DNA of 59,753 nucleotides from UBA8108 sp965659285 (lineage in GTDB: Bacteria > Planctomycetota > UBA8108). The translations under genes and the position numbers were made by a program. How positions within the stretch are numbered: position 1 is the stretch's first letter; each line of letters begins with the position of its first letter. Of the stretch, positions 1-7,657 are shown one piece after another. The stretch lies in the NCBI GenBank assembly GCA_965659285.1, contig CBFHWB010000004.1, positions 1 through 59,753 on the forward strand, read 5' to 3'. The notes beneath the pieces were generated by a model that was not told the origin of the DNA, did not search any database, and saw only the letters and a program-made list of their open reading frames with translations.

Positions 1-1
1 C

Positions 2-277
2 GAGCCGGCTGACGCGGAGCGTAGCGGTAAGGTGGCCACCAAGATGGTAAAGAACATCAAGTGGGTCGCCGGCAAGTTCTCCTCAAAACGCGTAGTCCTG
101 CATTATTTTGCTCACCTGGGGCGGGAGAGCGCGGATGCCGAGCTCGCCCGGGAACTGGTCGAGTCGGTTGCGGAGCGACTTCGCGGGGTGGATTACGACG
201 TTACGGTGACTCCCTACGGCTATTTTACCGAGTTCAAGCTTCATGTGGACCGGGAGGCCGCTTTTTTTGAATGCTGA
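2..277 (+). CDS. tRNA-Thr editing-domain-like protein (5' partial)
   Basis: The reading frame is open from base 2, so the window edge cuts the gene and only the last 91 codons are seen; the GTG at 32 is internal. The visible part has an alternating strand/helix pattern with blocks such as KNIKWVAGKF, VVLHYFAHLG and TPYGYFTEFKLHVD. These resemble the C-terminal half of the tRNA-Thr editing domain (tRNA-Thr_ED family), known mostly from archaeal threonyl-tRNA synthetases, where it removes serine mischarged onto tRNA-Thr. The protein ends right after this block, which suggests a free-standing editing protein rather than a full synthetase. The family call is from memory of the motif pattern; the missing N-terminus prevents a check of the catalytic pocket. 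An unrelated small alpha/beta protein remains possible. Confidence 0.55.
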   Translation, partial: EPADAERSGKVATKMVKNIKWVAGKFSSKRVVLHYFAHLGRESADAELARELVESVAERLRGVDYDVTVTPYGYFTEFKLHVDREAAFFEC

Positions 278-285
278 GAGGCGTC

Positions 286-477
286 CTATTCCTTGGCGGC
301 CTCGGCTTTTTCTTCTTCGGCTGCGGGAGCCGCGGGAGCCGCTTCAGCTGCGGGAGCCGCCTCGGCTCCGCCGCCGAGAGCTGTCTGGACTACCGTGACG
401 GGAAGAGCGCAGCTTGACAGGCAGATACTGCCAATAGCCAGGGCGATAACAAGTTGCAATGCGATGAATTTTCTCAT
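286..477 (-). CDS. Small Ala/Glu-rich lipoprotein
   Basis: A 63-residue predicted lipoprotein. The N-terminus has a positively charged MRK, a hydrophobic stretch and a lipobox-like LSSCA at about residue 22, so lipidation of the Cys is expected. The mature part is a low-complexity tail of Ala, Pro and Glu. The start was chosen at 477 because a clear AAGGAG lies about 7 bases upstream; a longer frame extends upstream but has no good ribosome site and lacks a signal peptide at its start. The next gene on this strand (CbiX-like) ends 193 bases upstream. No function can be assigned. Confidence 0.6.
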   Translation of the reverse strand: MRKFIALQLVIALAIGSICLSSCALPVTVVQTALGGGAEAAPAAEAAPAAPAAEEEKAEAAKE

Positions 478-670
478 GCGGGGACTCCTTGGGTAAAAAA
501 ACGGTTTCAGATTGTACTGCAGATCCTGGCAACCCGTAGCAGTCGGGGATGCAGAATCTGTATTTCGTTCCTCGAATAGAAACTGAATGTTAACTGAAGA
601 TAAAGGCGGATGGAAATTGGAAAGGTCGGCATCCGAAGATTGCCCAGGCTTGCCGGCTGCCCGAGAGGAC

Positions 671-1063
671 TCATTTCCGGTTTTCACCAGCTTCTTCCAC
701 CCGTCGGAGTATGACCTCTGCAAGGCGGCTGTCAGCTCCAAGGGGAGCGCTGACCTTGAGGAGGACTCCGTCATGCTGTTCAGCCGCCTGTAGAGCCATG
801 CGGGGGATGTCCCCGGTGGAGTGGCGGCCGGGCGCCAGCATATAGGGCATGACCGTGATGTCGGTAGCGCCGGCCCTGACGCAGGCGGCGACCCCGGTGG
901 CGATATCAGGCGGCGCGAGCTCCATATGGGCCGCCTCGACGTGATAGCCCGGAGCGATCCCGGCCACGAGGCGGGCGATCTCTTCCAGCAACTCGTTGGC
1001 CTCGGCCTTCACGCTTCCATGATCCACCAGGAGAATGGCTTTTCCAGGAGCTGACTGGTTCAT
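671..1063 (-). CDS. CbiX-like sirohydrochlorin chelatase family protein
   Basis: A 130-residue protein of the short CbiX class (single chelatase domain, usual length about 120-130). It opens with AILLVDHGSVKAEANELL, the typical 'hGSr...an' start of CbiX/SirB proteins, and carries the later conserved block ITVMPYMLAPGRHSTGDIP, whose His together with that of DHGS forms the metal-binding site in this family. Members insert Co2+, Ni2+ or Fe2+ into sirohydrochlorin for cobalamin, F430 or siroheme. No other tetrapyrrole gene is in the window, so the metal and pathway cannot be decided. It lies 36 bases downstream of the FKBP gene on the same strand and may share its transcript. Confidence 0.8.
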   Translation of the reverse strand: MNQSAPGKAILLVDHGSVKAEANELLEEIARLVAGIAPGYHVEAAHMELAPPDIATGVAACVRAGATDITVMPYMLAPGRHSTGDIPRMALQAAEQHDGVLLKVSAPLGADSRLAEVILRRVEEAGENRK

Positions 1064-1099
1064 GGCCGCCAGGCCGCTGGAGGGAAGAAGTACGGCATC

Positions 1100-1744
1100 T
1101 CAGCGAACGGCAACCAACTCAACCTCGAAGATGACATAGGAGTTGGGAGGGATCCCCATCTTCTTATTGCCGGCACGTCCGTATCCGAGCCTGGGAGGAA
1201 TGATGAGCTTGCGTTTGCCGCCGACCTTCATGCTGGAGAGGCCTTCTTCCCAGCCGCGCAGGAAGCGCCCCGCGCCCAGCATGCATTCGAGAGGGTCTTC
1301 TTTTTTGTGGGAGTCGTCAAAGACGGTCTCGTTGGCGAGTTTTCCGACATAGCGCACCACCGCGGTCTGGCCGCGCTTGGGAGACTTTCCAGCCCCCGTG
1401 ATGAGATCGACGTAGCGAAGACCTGTCGGGGTGGTGACGACATTCTTGTCTTTTACAATGTAGACCGGCTCGGGGGGAGGCTGGATGGCGGGTCGTACCG
1501 GCTCAATCGGCGCCGATTTCGGCTGGGCCGCTTTTCGCCCCTCTGAGTTCGTCCCTGCGATGACAGCGCCGACTTTCGCCGGCGGCAGAGCATCCTGCCC
1601 AGTTGGTTGTGAAGCCGCGGCAGGCGAGTTGCCGGCCGGGTTGGGAGGCTGTTTCGCTCCGCCGGCATGGTCTTCGTTCGAAGACCCGCCGCAGGCTGAA
1701 AGGAAAAAGGCGAAGGCACAGGCGACGATAGATCTGCTGCTCAT
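1100..1744 (-). CDS. FKBP-type peptidyl-prolyl isomerase lipoprotein
   Basis: A 214-residue lipoprotein. It has a signal peptide with lipobox (FFLSACGG, lipidated Cys near residue 18), a Pro/Ala/Gln-rich linker of about 80 residues, and a C-terminal FKBP domain of about 110 residues. FKBP hallmarks are visible: TPTGLRYVDLITGAGKSPKRGQ, then VVRYVGKL, VFDDS, GWEEGLSSMKVGGKRKLIIPP, LGYG and PPNSYVIFEVELV. It should catalyse cis-trans isomerisation of prolyl bonds in exported proteins. The ATG at 1744 was preferred over the GTG at 1753 because GAGGAG sits 8 bases before it. The phenylalanine and aspartate of VFDD match the usual active pocket. Confidence 0.88.
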   Translation of the reverse strand: MSSRSIVACAFAFFLSACGGSSNEDHAGGAKQPPNPAGNSPAAASQPTGQDALPPAKVGAVIAGTNSEGRKAAQPKSAPIEPVRPAIQPPPEPVYIVKDKNVVTTPTGLRYVDLITGAGKSPKRGQTAVVRYVGKLANETVFDDSHKKEDPLECMLGAGRFLRGWEEGLSSMKVGGKRKLIIPPRLGYGRAGNKKMGIPPNSYVIFEVELVAVR

Positions 1745-1906
1745 CACGGTCACTCCTCTTTTCTATGGCTCTTCCGGCTCCTGGAGCCCCCAGTCACCGG
1801 CGCAGTCACGCTCTCCAGAATGCTTTACTTCAGTGAAGGTAACATCAAAGGCCGCACAATTACAGGATAGGCTGGGCAGGTTCACGGTTTTCAATTGCCT
1901 GAATCT

Positions 1907-1936
1907 TTGCCCGCATGGTCCGAGGCTGTTTATAAT
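1907..1936 (+). promoter_or_regulatory. Sigma70-like promoter for the HEAT/hydrolase-like gene
   Basis: A perfect TATAAT (1931-1936) lies 18 bases downstream of TTGCCC (1907-1912, 4 of 6 consensus matches). Transcription would start near 1943, giving a leader of about 50 bases before the ATG at 1994. Read by eye only. Confidence 0.45.
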
Positions 1937-1993
1937 AAAAGGGTCGCAGTTGACTGGGAATTTTATTCACTGGAACCAACCTGGAATCGAGAC

Positions 1994-3763
1994 ATGAATC
2001 CCGTCTTGAAGAAACTGACCAACTCTTTTTTCTGCCTTTCACTCTCCGCGCTCTGTATCCCGACGATCCGGGCCGCGGAGGAATGGGAGATCGTTCTAAG
2101 GACGAATATCACCTCGGAGTACAGCAAGACTCGCCGTGATTCGCTCAAGCAGGTCGACACCTCGACCACCAAGGGGCTCAAGGCGATCTGGAATGTTCTC
2201 GAGAAGATCGCGCCGCGCGATCCGCTGCGCTACGACTGGTTTGTCAAGCAGGGCGCCTACGAGGCCCTGATGGCCGCCGAGGGCGATTACGCGCAGAAGG
2301 AGATCATGCGGATTCTCAAGGGCAGCAAGTACGAGAATTCCAAGGAGGCGATCATTCATTCGCTGATCTACAAGATCCGCCAGCAGTTCGAGAAAGACAA
2401 GGGGGGCAACGAGGAGCGCAAGGTCGAACATTACAAGGAGCTTCTTCGCCGCCAGCGGGGCATTCAGTATTTCGCCCTGGTGCTTCCGAGTATTCGCAAA
2501 CACGACCCCGAGAAGAAGAAGTTCGAGTGGATCACGACAGCCTTCGCCGATTCAAGCAGCAGGGTTCGCAACGCCGCAATCGAGGGCATGTTGGCCTACC
2601 CCGACAAGTCGAGCATCAAGCTGCTGCTCGACAACCTGCGCAAGCTGGAGAAGAAGAAGGCCAAGTATTACGAGGAGTGGGTGCAGACTCGGTACGCGCT
2701 CGAGACGCTCACCGGGCAGTACTATCGCGACAATGTCGATGACTGGTTCAAGTGGTGGGACGCGGTCAAGGATCAGTTCTCGCTCGAGAAACGGATCGAA
2801 GAGGAGGCCCCCGACCCGGAGAACCTTGGCGCGGAGGGCCGCAGGACCAAGGTGGTTCGAAGCGGTGGTGTCGAGGTGACCGTCAACATGAAGGTCGCCG
2901 GCAACAAGGATGGCTATCCCCTGCTGGCGCTGCCCAAGCGCGGCTACAGTCCGGATTACTTCAGGCCTTCTTTTCACGGTGTCGAGGAGTTCTGCCGGGT
3001 CTACTACATCCAGATGCCCAGGATCCAGGACTTCAAGGGACTCGCCCGGACGGCCACGGGCAACTTCGTGATCTATCCGACCGAGATTCTCGCCGGAGCC
3101 CTGGCGGAGTTGATGAAGGGCAGCGGCCTTGATGAGTTCGCGATTTTCGCCCATGGCAAGGATGCCGCCACCCTCGGAATGTACATCACCTCGAAATTTC
3201 CCTCGGCGGTGACGCGCCTGATCATGGTCAACCCCGCCTCGGCCGGGTCGGAATACAACAAGGCGATCAAGAACGTCGAGCGCGAGGGCCGCAGACGCAA
3301 GAACCCCGAGGTCTACAACGGCGCCAATAGCATCATCATCGACCGCTCCACCGGCAAGCCGACCTATGAAGCCCAGGATGATGCGGAGAGCGGCGGCCTG
3401 CAGCGGGCGATTGGCAATCTCACCTTCGCGAACCCTTCCAGTCCCAGGATCGGTGTCTCGCGCTATCTCAATTCGATCGCGGGTGATCCGCAGGTCATGA
3501 ACGACAGCAAGTGGAGCATGAAGACCATCTTCAAGGGGAAGGCCCCCCGGATTCCCGTGATGGTGATGATCGGCCAGCTCGATGCGTGGACCCCGATCGC
3601 CGACGTCACCAAGGTCACGAAGTTCTTCAGCCGTTGCTACTCCTCCAAGTTCGCGAGGTCGGGATCCTACCCGTTCTGGTCGGACCCCTACCGCTTCACC
3701 AAGGAGATGGAGAAGATGCTGGGCAAGGCGAAGACGCGCGCGAGCAGGAAAAAGAAGAAGTAG
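1994..3763 (+). CDS. Secreted HEAT-repeat and degenerate alpha/beta-hydrolase protein
   Basis: A 589-residue protein. The start at 1994 gives a good signal peptide (MNPVLKKL..., cleavage after TIRA). Residues of about 50-270 form alternating short helices compatible with HEAT-like repeats, including VRNAAIEGMLAYPDKSSIKLLL. The C-terminal half (about 320-589) looks like an alpha/beta-hydrolase: a strand and turn at AIFAHGKDAATLG (about residue 385), LIMVNPASAG, then IPVMVMIGQLDAWTP (about 525) and SGSYPFWSDPYRF (about 556). The nucleophile Ser and the terminal His of a normal hydrolase are not at those places, so it may be inactive. It converges with the HExxH protein gene, with only 3 bases between the stops. 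Function unknown; the fold call is inference. Confidence 0.65.
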   Translation: MNPVLKKLTNSFFCLSLSALCIPTIRAAEEWEIVLRTNITSEYSKTRRDSLKQVDTSTTKGLKAIWNVLEKIAPRDPLRYDWFVKQGAYEALMAAEGDYAQKEIMRILKGSKYENSKEAIIHSLIYKIRQQFEKDKGGNEERKVEHYKELLRRQRGIQYFALVLPSIRKHDPEKKKFEWITTAFADSSSRVRNAAIEGMLAYPDKSSIKLLLDNLRKLEKKKAKYYEEWVQTRYALETLTGQYYRDNVDDWFKWWDAVKDQFSLEKRIEEEAPDPENLGAEGRRTKVVRSGGVEVTVNMKVAGNKDGYPLLALPKRGYSPDYFRPSFHGVEEFCRVYYIQMPRIQDFKGLARTATGNFVIYPTEILAGALAELMKGSGLDEFAIFAHGKDAATLGMYITSKFPSAVTRLIMVNPASAGSEYNKAIKNVEREGRRRKNPEVYNGANSIIIDRSTGKPTYEAQDDAESGGLQRAIGNLTFANPSSPRIGVSRYLNSIAGDPQVMNDSKWSMKTIFKGKAPRIPVMVMIGQLDAWTPIADVTKVTKFFSRCYSSKFARSGSYPFWSDPYRFTKEMEKMLGKAKTRASRKKKK

Positions 3764-3766
3764 CCC

Positions 3767-4636
3767 CTATTTCGTGGCGATCTGCCTGGTGTCGAGCTTA
3801 CGGATATAGCTCTTCCAGCCCGCCTCGATTCTTTTCAGGTTCTTCAGCTTTTTGCCGAAGAGCTTGGCGTTGGCCGCCTCCGAATCGCCGGTCTTCTTGA
3901 GCTCCTTCATGTAGTTCAGGGCGGCCTTTCCACGCGAGAGCTGCATGAAGTAGAACATCACGGCGAAGGACTGGCTGTAGTAGAGCGACTCATTCTCCTT
4001 GTCGTGGAACTCTTCGTGGGTGACCTTGAGAAGGGTCTCGAGCGGGATCTGCGTCCGGGTGTTGATCGCGTCCTTCACCATGCGGATCTTGCCGCGCTTG
4101 ATGAGCTTGGAGTTGAGCGCCTTGGTCTTGCTCTTTTCGTCGCGCTGCATTCCCTCGAAGTAGACGGCCATGCCCTCGTTGAACCAGATCGGGGTCCTCA
4201 CATCGCCGACAAAGGCGTGCAGGTACTGGTGGAAGGCCTCGTGGTAGACGACCGGAACGAGTTCGTAGAAGGGCATCTGCTTGATGACGAGGTAGCCGCT
4301 GCCGGGATTGTAGAAGCCCGCCATTCTCGGATCGCCGCCGACCTGCTCGTAGGTGTTCTCCGAGTCCATGAAACGGACGAGCATCTTCTTCGATGGCTTG
4401 AAGCGGAAGAGCGCCTTGTACTGCAGCTGGATGTCCTCGAGTTCCTGGCCGATTTTGTGGGCGGTCTGGACCGGGATGGCCCCTTCGTATTCGATCTTGT
4501 AGTTCTTGGTGTTGAGTTCGGACCAGGTGATCTTGATCTTTCCACGGGCCTTACCGATTCTTTCCTGGGCCGGGAGAGCCGGGCAGAGGCCGGCGACCGA
4601 AAAGATCAGCAGAAAAAGCGTGCTGGGACGAAACAT
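3767..4636 (-). CDS. Secreted HExxH (gluzincin-type) metallopeptidase-like protein
   Basis: A 289-residue exported protein: the signal peptide is MFRPSTLFLLIFSVAGLCPALPA. A zinc-protease motif HEAFH is at about residue 135 (VVYHEAFHQYLHAF), followed about 17 residues later by WFNEGMAVYFEG, whose Glu would be the third zinc ligand of a gluzincin (DUF1570/peptidase MA-like layout). The region before it (YEQVGGDPRMAGFYNPGSGYLVI) resembles the strand pattern ahead of the zinc helix in that group. The substrate is unknown. It is encoded tail-to-tail with the HEAT/hydrolase-like gene; upstream lies a 179-base region shared with the divergent membrane-protein gene. Confidence 0.75.
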   Translation of the reverse strand: MFRPSTLFLLIFSVAGLCPALPAQERIGKARGKIKITWSELNTKNYKIEYEGAIPVQTAHKIGQELEDIQLQYKALFRFKPSKKMLVRFMDSENTYEQVGGDPRMAGFYNPGSGYLVIKQMPFYELVPVVYHEAFHQYLHAFVGDVRTPIWFNEGMAVYFEGMQRDEKSKTKALNSKLIKRGKIRMVKDAINTRTQIPLETLLKVTHEEFHDKENESLYYSQSFAVMFYFMQLSRGKAALNYMKELKKTGDSEAANAKLFGKKLKNLKRIEAGWKSYIRKLDTRQIATK

Positions 4637-4815
4637 GGGTTTTCACTCCTGAGAAAGGGCTCTATAGGCCGTTTTTTAGTGTATTCAACTTCCGGATAAT
4701 TTACAGATCGCCTTCGGTTCTCACGTCGAGTCTCGAGGCTGAAATTTTTCTTCCGGTCGATGACTGAAGTTTCACCTTCTTGGGGTTAGTATATTCGCCG
4801 AATGGAGGTGATGAC

Positions 4816-5604
4816 TTGAGAAACTTGAGGAGCTTCGTGGTTTCTTTGCCGCGTTGGAAACAGGTTCTCTGCTCTTTTGCGGCGGTATTGTTGCTTGTTG
4901 GCGTGGGCATGCAGAGTGTTCTCCTGGTGAGGGACGGCCTTCTCTCTCCCCAGACGGGCTCGACTACCCGGATGCTGAATCCCGCGCCGGGGGGCAAAGG
5001 GCCGGAAGCGCCCGATGCATCCGTTGAGCCTCGCGAGGCTCCGCCGAAGACGAAGACCACCCCCGCGGGAGTCGAAGCCGGGGAGCCCGGAGAGAAGAGC
5101 GGTCCGGATGCGGCTTCCGAGACTCCGGGTACGGACGGTCGCCAGCCCCAGTCGGCGCTGGTGGAACCCGCGGCCGCCTCGAGTCCCCGTACCAGTTCCC
5201 GTACGAGCAACGATCAGAACACTCCGGCCGCGGCGACTGAGGCTTCTTCGTCGGCTCCTTCACCTGCTTCTTCACCGGGCCTCGATGAAGATCTCCTGAA
5301 GGAGTGGTCGCCCGCGTTTCTCAAGGGCGGGCTGGGTTTCTTTGTCGCCTTCCTGATCGGTTTCGCCCTGCAGGCCTTTGCCCGGCTGTTCGCTCTCTTC
5401 CTCGGGCTCTTCTGCCTCGGGGTCCTGAGCCTCGCGTCTCTTGGCTGGATCACCATCGAGTGGCAGGTCGCGCAGCAGCAGTTCCAGGCTCTTCCGGGTG
5501 TCCTGGCTACCCAGTTTTCAGGTTTCCAGTCCTTTCTCCAGGGAGCCCTTCCCTCCATCGGGATGGCGGGCCTCGGACTTTTCGCCGGTCTGAAAAAGAA
5601 GTAG
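4816..5604 (+). CDS. Membrane protein with Pro/Ser/Ala-rich periplasmic linker
   Basis: A 262-residue protein. There is one N-terminal membrane segment (VLCSFAAVLLLVGVGM, about residues 17-33), a roughly 120-residue disordered linker rich in Pro, Ser, Ala, Glu and Thr, and then two or three hydrophobic segments at the C-terminus (GGLGFFVAFLIGFALQAFARLFALFLGLFC is one hairpin). It ends in LKKK. The TTG at 4816 was chosen because GGAGGTGAT sits just before it; another TTG at 4780 lacks a ribosome site. No family was recognised. It sits directly upstream of the F-ATPase operon but has its own spacing, and the ATPase promoter lies after it, so a functional link is not shown. Confidence 0.65.
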   Translation: MRNLRSFVVSLPRWKQVLCSFAAVLLLVGVGMQSVLLVRDGLLSPQTGSTTRMLNPAPGGKGPEAPDASVEPREAPPKTKTTPAGVEAGEPGEKSGPDAASETPGTDGRQPQSALVEPAAASSPRTSSRTSNDQNTPAAATEASSSAPSPASSPGLDEDLLKEWSPAFLKGGLGFFVAFLIGFALQAFARLFALFLGLFCLGVLSLASLGWITIEWQVAQQQFQALPGVLATQFSGFQSFLQGALPSIGMAGLGLFAGLKKK

Positions 5605-5614
5605 TTTTGTCTGG

Positions 5615-5643
5615 TTGACATTGTCATAACCCTGATTTAGATT
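5615..5643 (+). promoter_or_regulatory. Promoter of the F-ATPase operon
   Basis: A perfect TTGACA (5615-5620) is followed after 17 bases by TAGATT (5638-5643, 4 of 6). The predicted start of transcription is near 5650, only about 5 bases before the TTG proposed as the atpZ start, so the first message would be almost leaderless. Confidence 0.6.
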
Positions 5644-5654
5644 CCTCACTTCCA

Positions 5655-5945
5655 TTGCAAGATGACGAGCAAAAACCAGGACGAGAAGGCTACGCTAAGT
5701 ATCTCCGTCACAGCCATATAGGGTTGCAGTTTATCCTCCCTGTCGGGCTATTTACCTGGGGCGGGATCTGGCTCGGCCGGAAGCTTGACCTGGAAGTGCT
5801 TTTCGTCCTGCTTGGGCTTGCCCTGGGTTTTGCCGTCGGGTTCTGGTCTTTGTACAAAGAGCTCTACGGTTTCGGGCCCGGCGCCGAGGGGTCTGACGAG
5901 GATTCCAACGGCGACAGGCAGGAAACGGAAGAAACGGAACGGTGA
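5655..5945 (+). CDS. atpZ: AtpZ/AtpI-family F-ATPase accessory membrane protein
   Basis: A 96-residue protein with two transmembrane helices separated by a short turn: IGLQFILPVGLFTWGGIWLGRKLD and then VLFVLLGLALGFAVGFWSLYKEL. This G-rich two-helix layout with a basic-Asp turn is typical of AtpZ (AtpI_1 family), encoded first in many F-ATPase operons and implicated in Mg2+/Ca2+ handling or c-ring assembly. The acidic tail (EGSDEDSNGDRQETEETE) is cytoplasmic by charge. The start is TTG with no visible ribosome-binding site; no better in-frame start exists before the first helix. It is first in the atp operon, 88 bases ahead of the next gene. Confidence 0.75.
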   Translation: MQDDEQKPGREGYAKYLRHSHIGLQFILPVGLFTWGGIWLGRKLDLEVLFVLLGLALGFAVGFWSLYKELYGFGPGAEGSDEDSNGDRQETEETER

Positions 5946-6033
5946 ATCTTCTGGTTGTGCGAGATTTTTGAGGAATGAGGAAGACGGAGGCCCGGCGAGT
6001 TTTGAATTCGGCCGGACCTGAGGAAACCCTGAG

Positions 6034-6438
6034 ATGAGACGCGTACCCGTTTATCTTTTATTGGTTCTGGTGGCAGGCATCTCGGCCTTGCTGTGCCATC
6101 AATTCAAAGGGTCCGAAGGTCTTGTGGCCTCAGCAGTTGGAATCGCCCTTGGAATCGTCCTCGTTGCCGGAAGTCATTTCCTTACAAAGCTTTCCGCTGT
6201 ACTCGATGGAACAAAGATGCTGGTCGCCTTCTACGGCAGCTTGCTCTGGAGCTTCGGGGTGGTCATTGTTGCCGTGGTCGTGGTGAACGCCCTCTACCCG
6301 GAATTGACCGGCTCGGTCGTGCTTCCCGCGCTCAGCTTTTACCTTGTCTATCGATTTGATAGCACTATTCGTTCCTGGGTTGCGACCTCAAAAACGGGCG
6401 CAATAGCAGAGGCTCCTGCAGGGAGGACCGAGTCATGA
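6034..6438 (+). CDS. atpI: AtpI-like (ATP synthase subunit I) membrane protein
   Basis: A 134-residue protein with four predicted membrane helices: VYLLLVLVAGISALLC, VASAVGIALGIVLVAGSHF, a helix around SLLWSFGVVIVAVVVVNAL, and one around VVLPALSFYLVYRF. The size, four-helix layout and position between atpZ and atpB fit ATP synthase subunit I, thought to help assemble the c ring. Sequence similarity is too weak for a certain family call, so the assignment rests mainly on context. It overlaps atpB by 4 bases (ATGA), implying translational coupling. Confidence 0.65.
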   Translation: MRRVPVYLLLVLVAGISALLCHQFKGSEGLVASAVGIALGIVLVAGSHFLTKLSAVLDGTKMLVAFYGSLLWSFGVVIVAVVVVNALYPELTGSVVLPALSFYLVYRFDSTIRSWVATSKTGAIAEAPAGRTES

Positions 6439-7283
6439 CTTCCGGTTTCAACCTGCTGGCCGCCTCAAATCCGATGGACCACATCTCCGATGCGCCGCTC
6501 TTTGATGGGCTGGTGAGCAAGGGAAGCTGGCTCTATGGAATCAGTGAACATCTCTACGGCCTGGGGATTACCAAGCAGGTGGCGCTGTTCTTCATTGCCG
6601 GGCTCCTGACGGTTATTTTCTTCTGGTCCTATGTTCGCCAGATCAAGAGAGACCCCGATGCGCTGCCCGGTCGCTGGGGAAATTTCGTTGAGACCATTCT
6701 TGATACACTCCGCGACCAGTTGGTCCTGCCCTTCATGGGGGAATCAGGGCTGAAGTTTCTGCCGATTCTCGCAACCTTCTTCGTTTACATCCTGATCTGC
6801 AACCTCATCGGATTGATTCCCATGCTCGACTGGGCAGGACATGGAGGGAATACTTCGACAGCAAATCCCTATATCACCGTGGCCCTGGCGGTTTGCGCGT
6901 TTCTTCTCTACCACGGGATCGGCCTCAGGGAACAGGGAAACATTTTTACCTATATCAAGAACCTGTTTCCGCACGTTCCGGTGGTGATCCTGCCCCTGAT
7001 CATCGTGATTGAGATCGCGTCACACATCATCAGGCCCTGTGCCCTTGCTATCCGTCTCTGTGCGAATATGGTAGCCGGACACGTCATGGTAGCGGTGCTG
7101 CTTGGTTTCACCGCCACACTGACTGCGGAGACTCTTATTAGCGGCGGGTTAATTTCTATTGTCAGTGTTGCCGCTGTTACGGCTTTGACTTTTCTCGAAT
7201 TGCTTGTAGCTCTGATACAGGCCTTTGTATTTACGTTCCTGACTACTGTTTTCCTGTCGATGGCGGTTCATCCGGAGCACTGA
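6435..7283 (+). CDS. atpB: F-ATPase subunit a
   Basis: A 282-residue membrane subunit that forms the proton half-channels and contacts the c ring. At least five hydrophobic segments are visible. The essential stator arginine is in CALAIRLCANMVAGHVM at about residue 207, the hallmark of the family, and the C-terminal helix LLVALIQAFVFTFLTTVFL carries the conserved Gln/Phe positions. An N-terminal extension (DAPLFDGLVSKGSWLYGISEH) precedes the first helix, as in many planctomycete and related enzymes. It is coupled to the upstream atpI-like gene through an ATGA overlap and followed 59 bases later by atpE. Confidence 0.95.
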   Translation: MTSGFNLLAASNPMDHISDAPLFDGLVSKGSWLYGISEHLYGLGITKQVALFFIAGLLTVIFFWSYVRQIKRDPDALPGRWGNFVETILDTLRDQLVLPFMGESGLKFLPILATFFVYILICNLIGLIPMLDWAGHGGNTSTANPYITVALAVCAFLLYHGIGLREQGNIFTYIKNLFPHVPVVILPLIIVIEIASHIIRPCALAIRLCANMVAGHVMVAVLLGFTATLTAETLISGGLISIVSVAAVTALTFLELLVALIQAFVFTFLTTVFLSMAVHPEH

Positions 7284-7342
7284 GGTTCCGGTCGGGCGCT
7301 ATTCGATTTGATTGATTCATCCAAGAAAGGAGTTGTCCTAAA

Positions 7343-7615
7343 ATGGGCATGCCGATTGAATTTTTAAACGTATTTTCTAGCTTTCTCGCTCAGGCTGATG
7401 GAACACCGAAGGGGCTCTACGCCGCGATTGGTGCGGGGCTTGCAGCGATTGGTGTCGGAATGGGTATTGGTAAACTCGCTGCCAGCTCGGTTGAGAGTAT
7501 GGCTCGCCAGCCCGATTCATCCAAGGATATCCGTGGCGCCATGATCCTTACCGCCGCCTTTATCGAGGGTGTAGGACTGTTCGCCGTTGTCGTTGCGCTT
7601 CTTTCCACGCTGTAG
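7343..7615 (+). CDS. atpE: F-ATPase subunit c
   Basis: A 90-residue c-ring subunit with two helices. The first holds the glycine-rich packing motif AIGAGLAAIGVGMGIGKLA; the loop MARQPDSSKDIR is the conserved R-Q-P contact with subunits gamma/epsilon; and the second helix carries the ion-binding Glu75 in AAFIEGVGLFAVVVALL. The residues around this Glu (Gly-Val rather than Ser-Thr) and the lack of a Gln in helix 1 suggest proton rather than sodium coupling. An AAGGAG lies upstream of the ATG, as expected for a subunit needed in about ten copies. A second in-frame ATG 6 bases later is an alternative start. Confidence 0.96.
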   Translation: MGMPIEFLNVFSSFLAQADGTPKGLYAAIGAGLAAIGVGMGIGKLAASSVESMARQPDSSKDIRGAMILTAAFIEGVGLFAVVVALLSTL

Positions 7616-7657
7616 GTCTGGTTGCGAACGGAAGCATATTCCAGGAGATTTAAAAGC

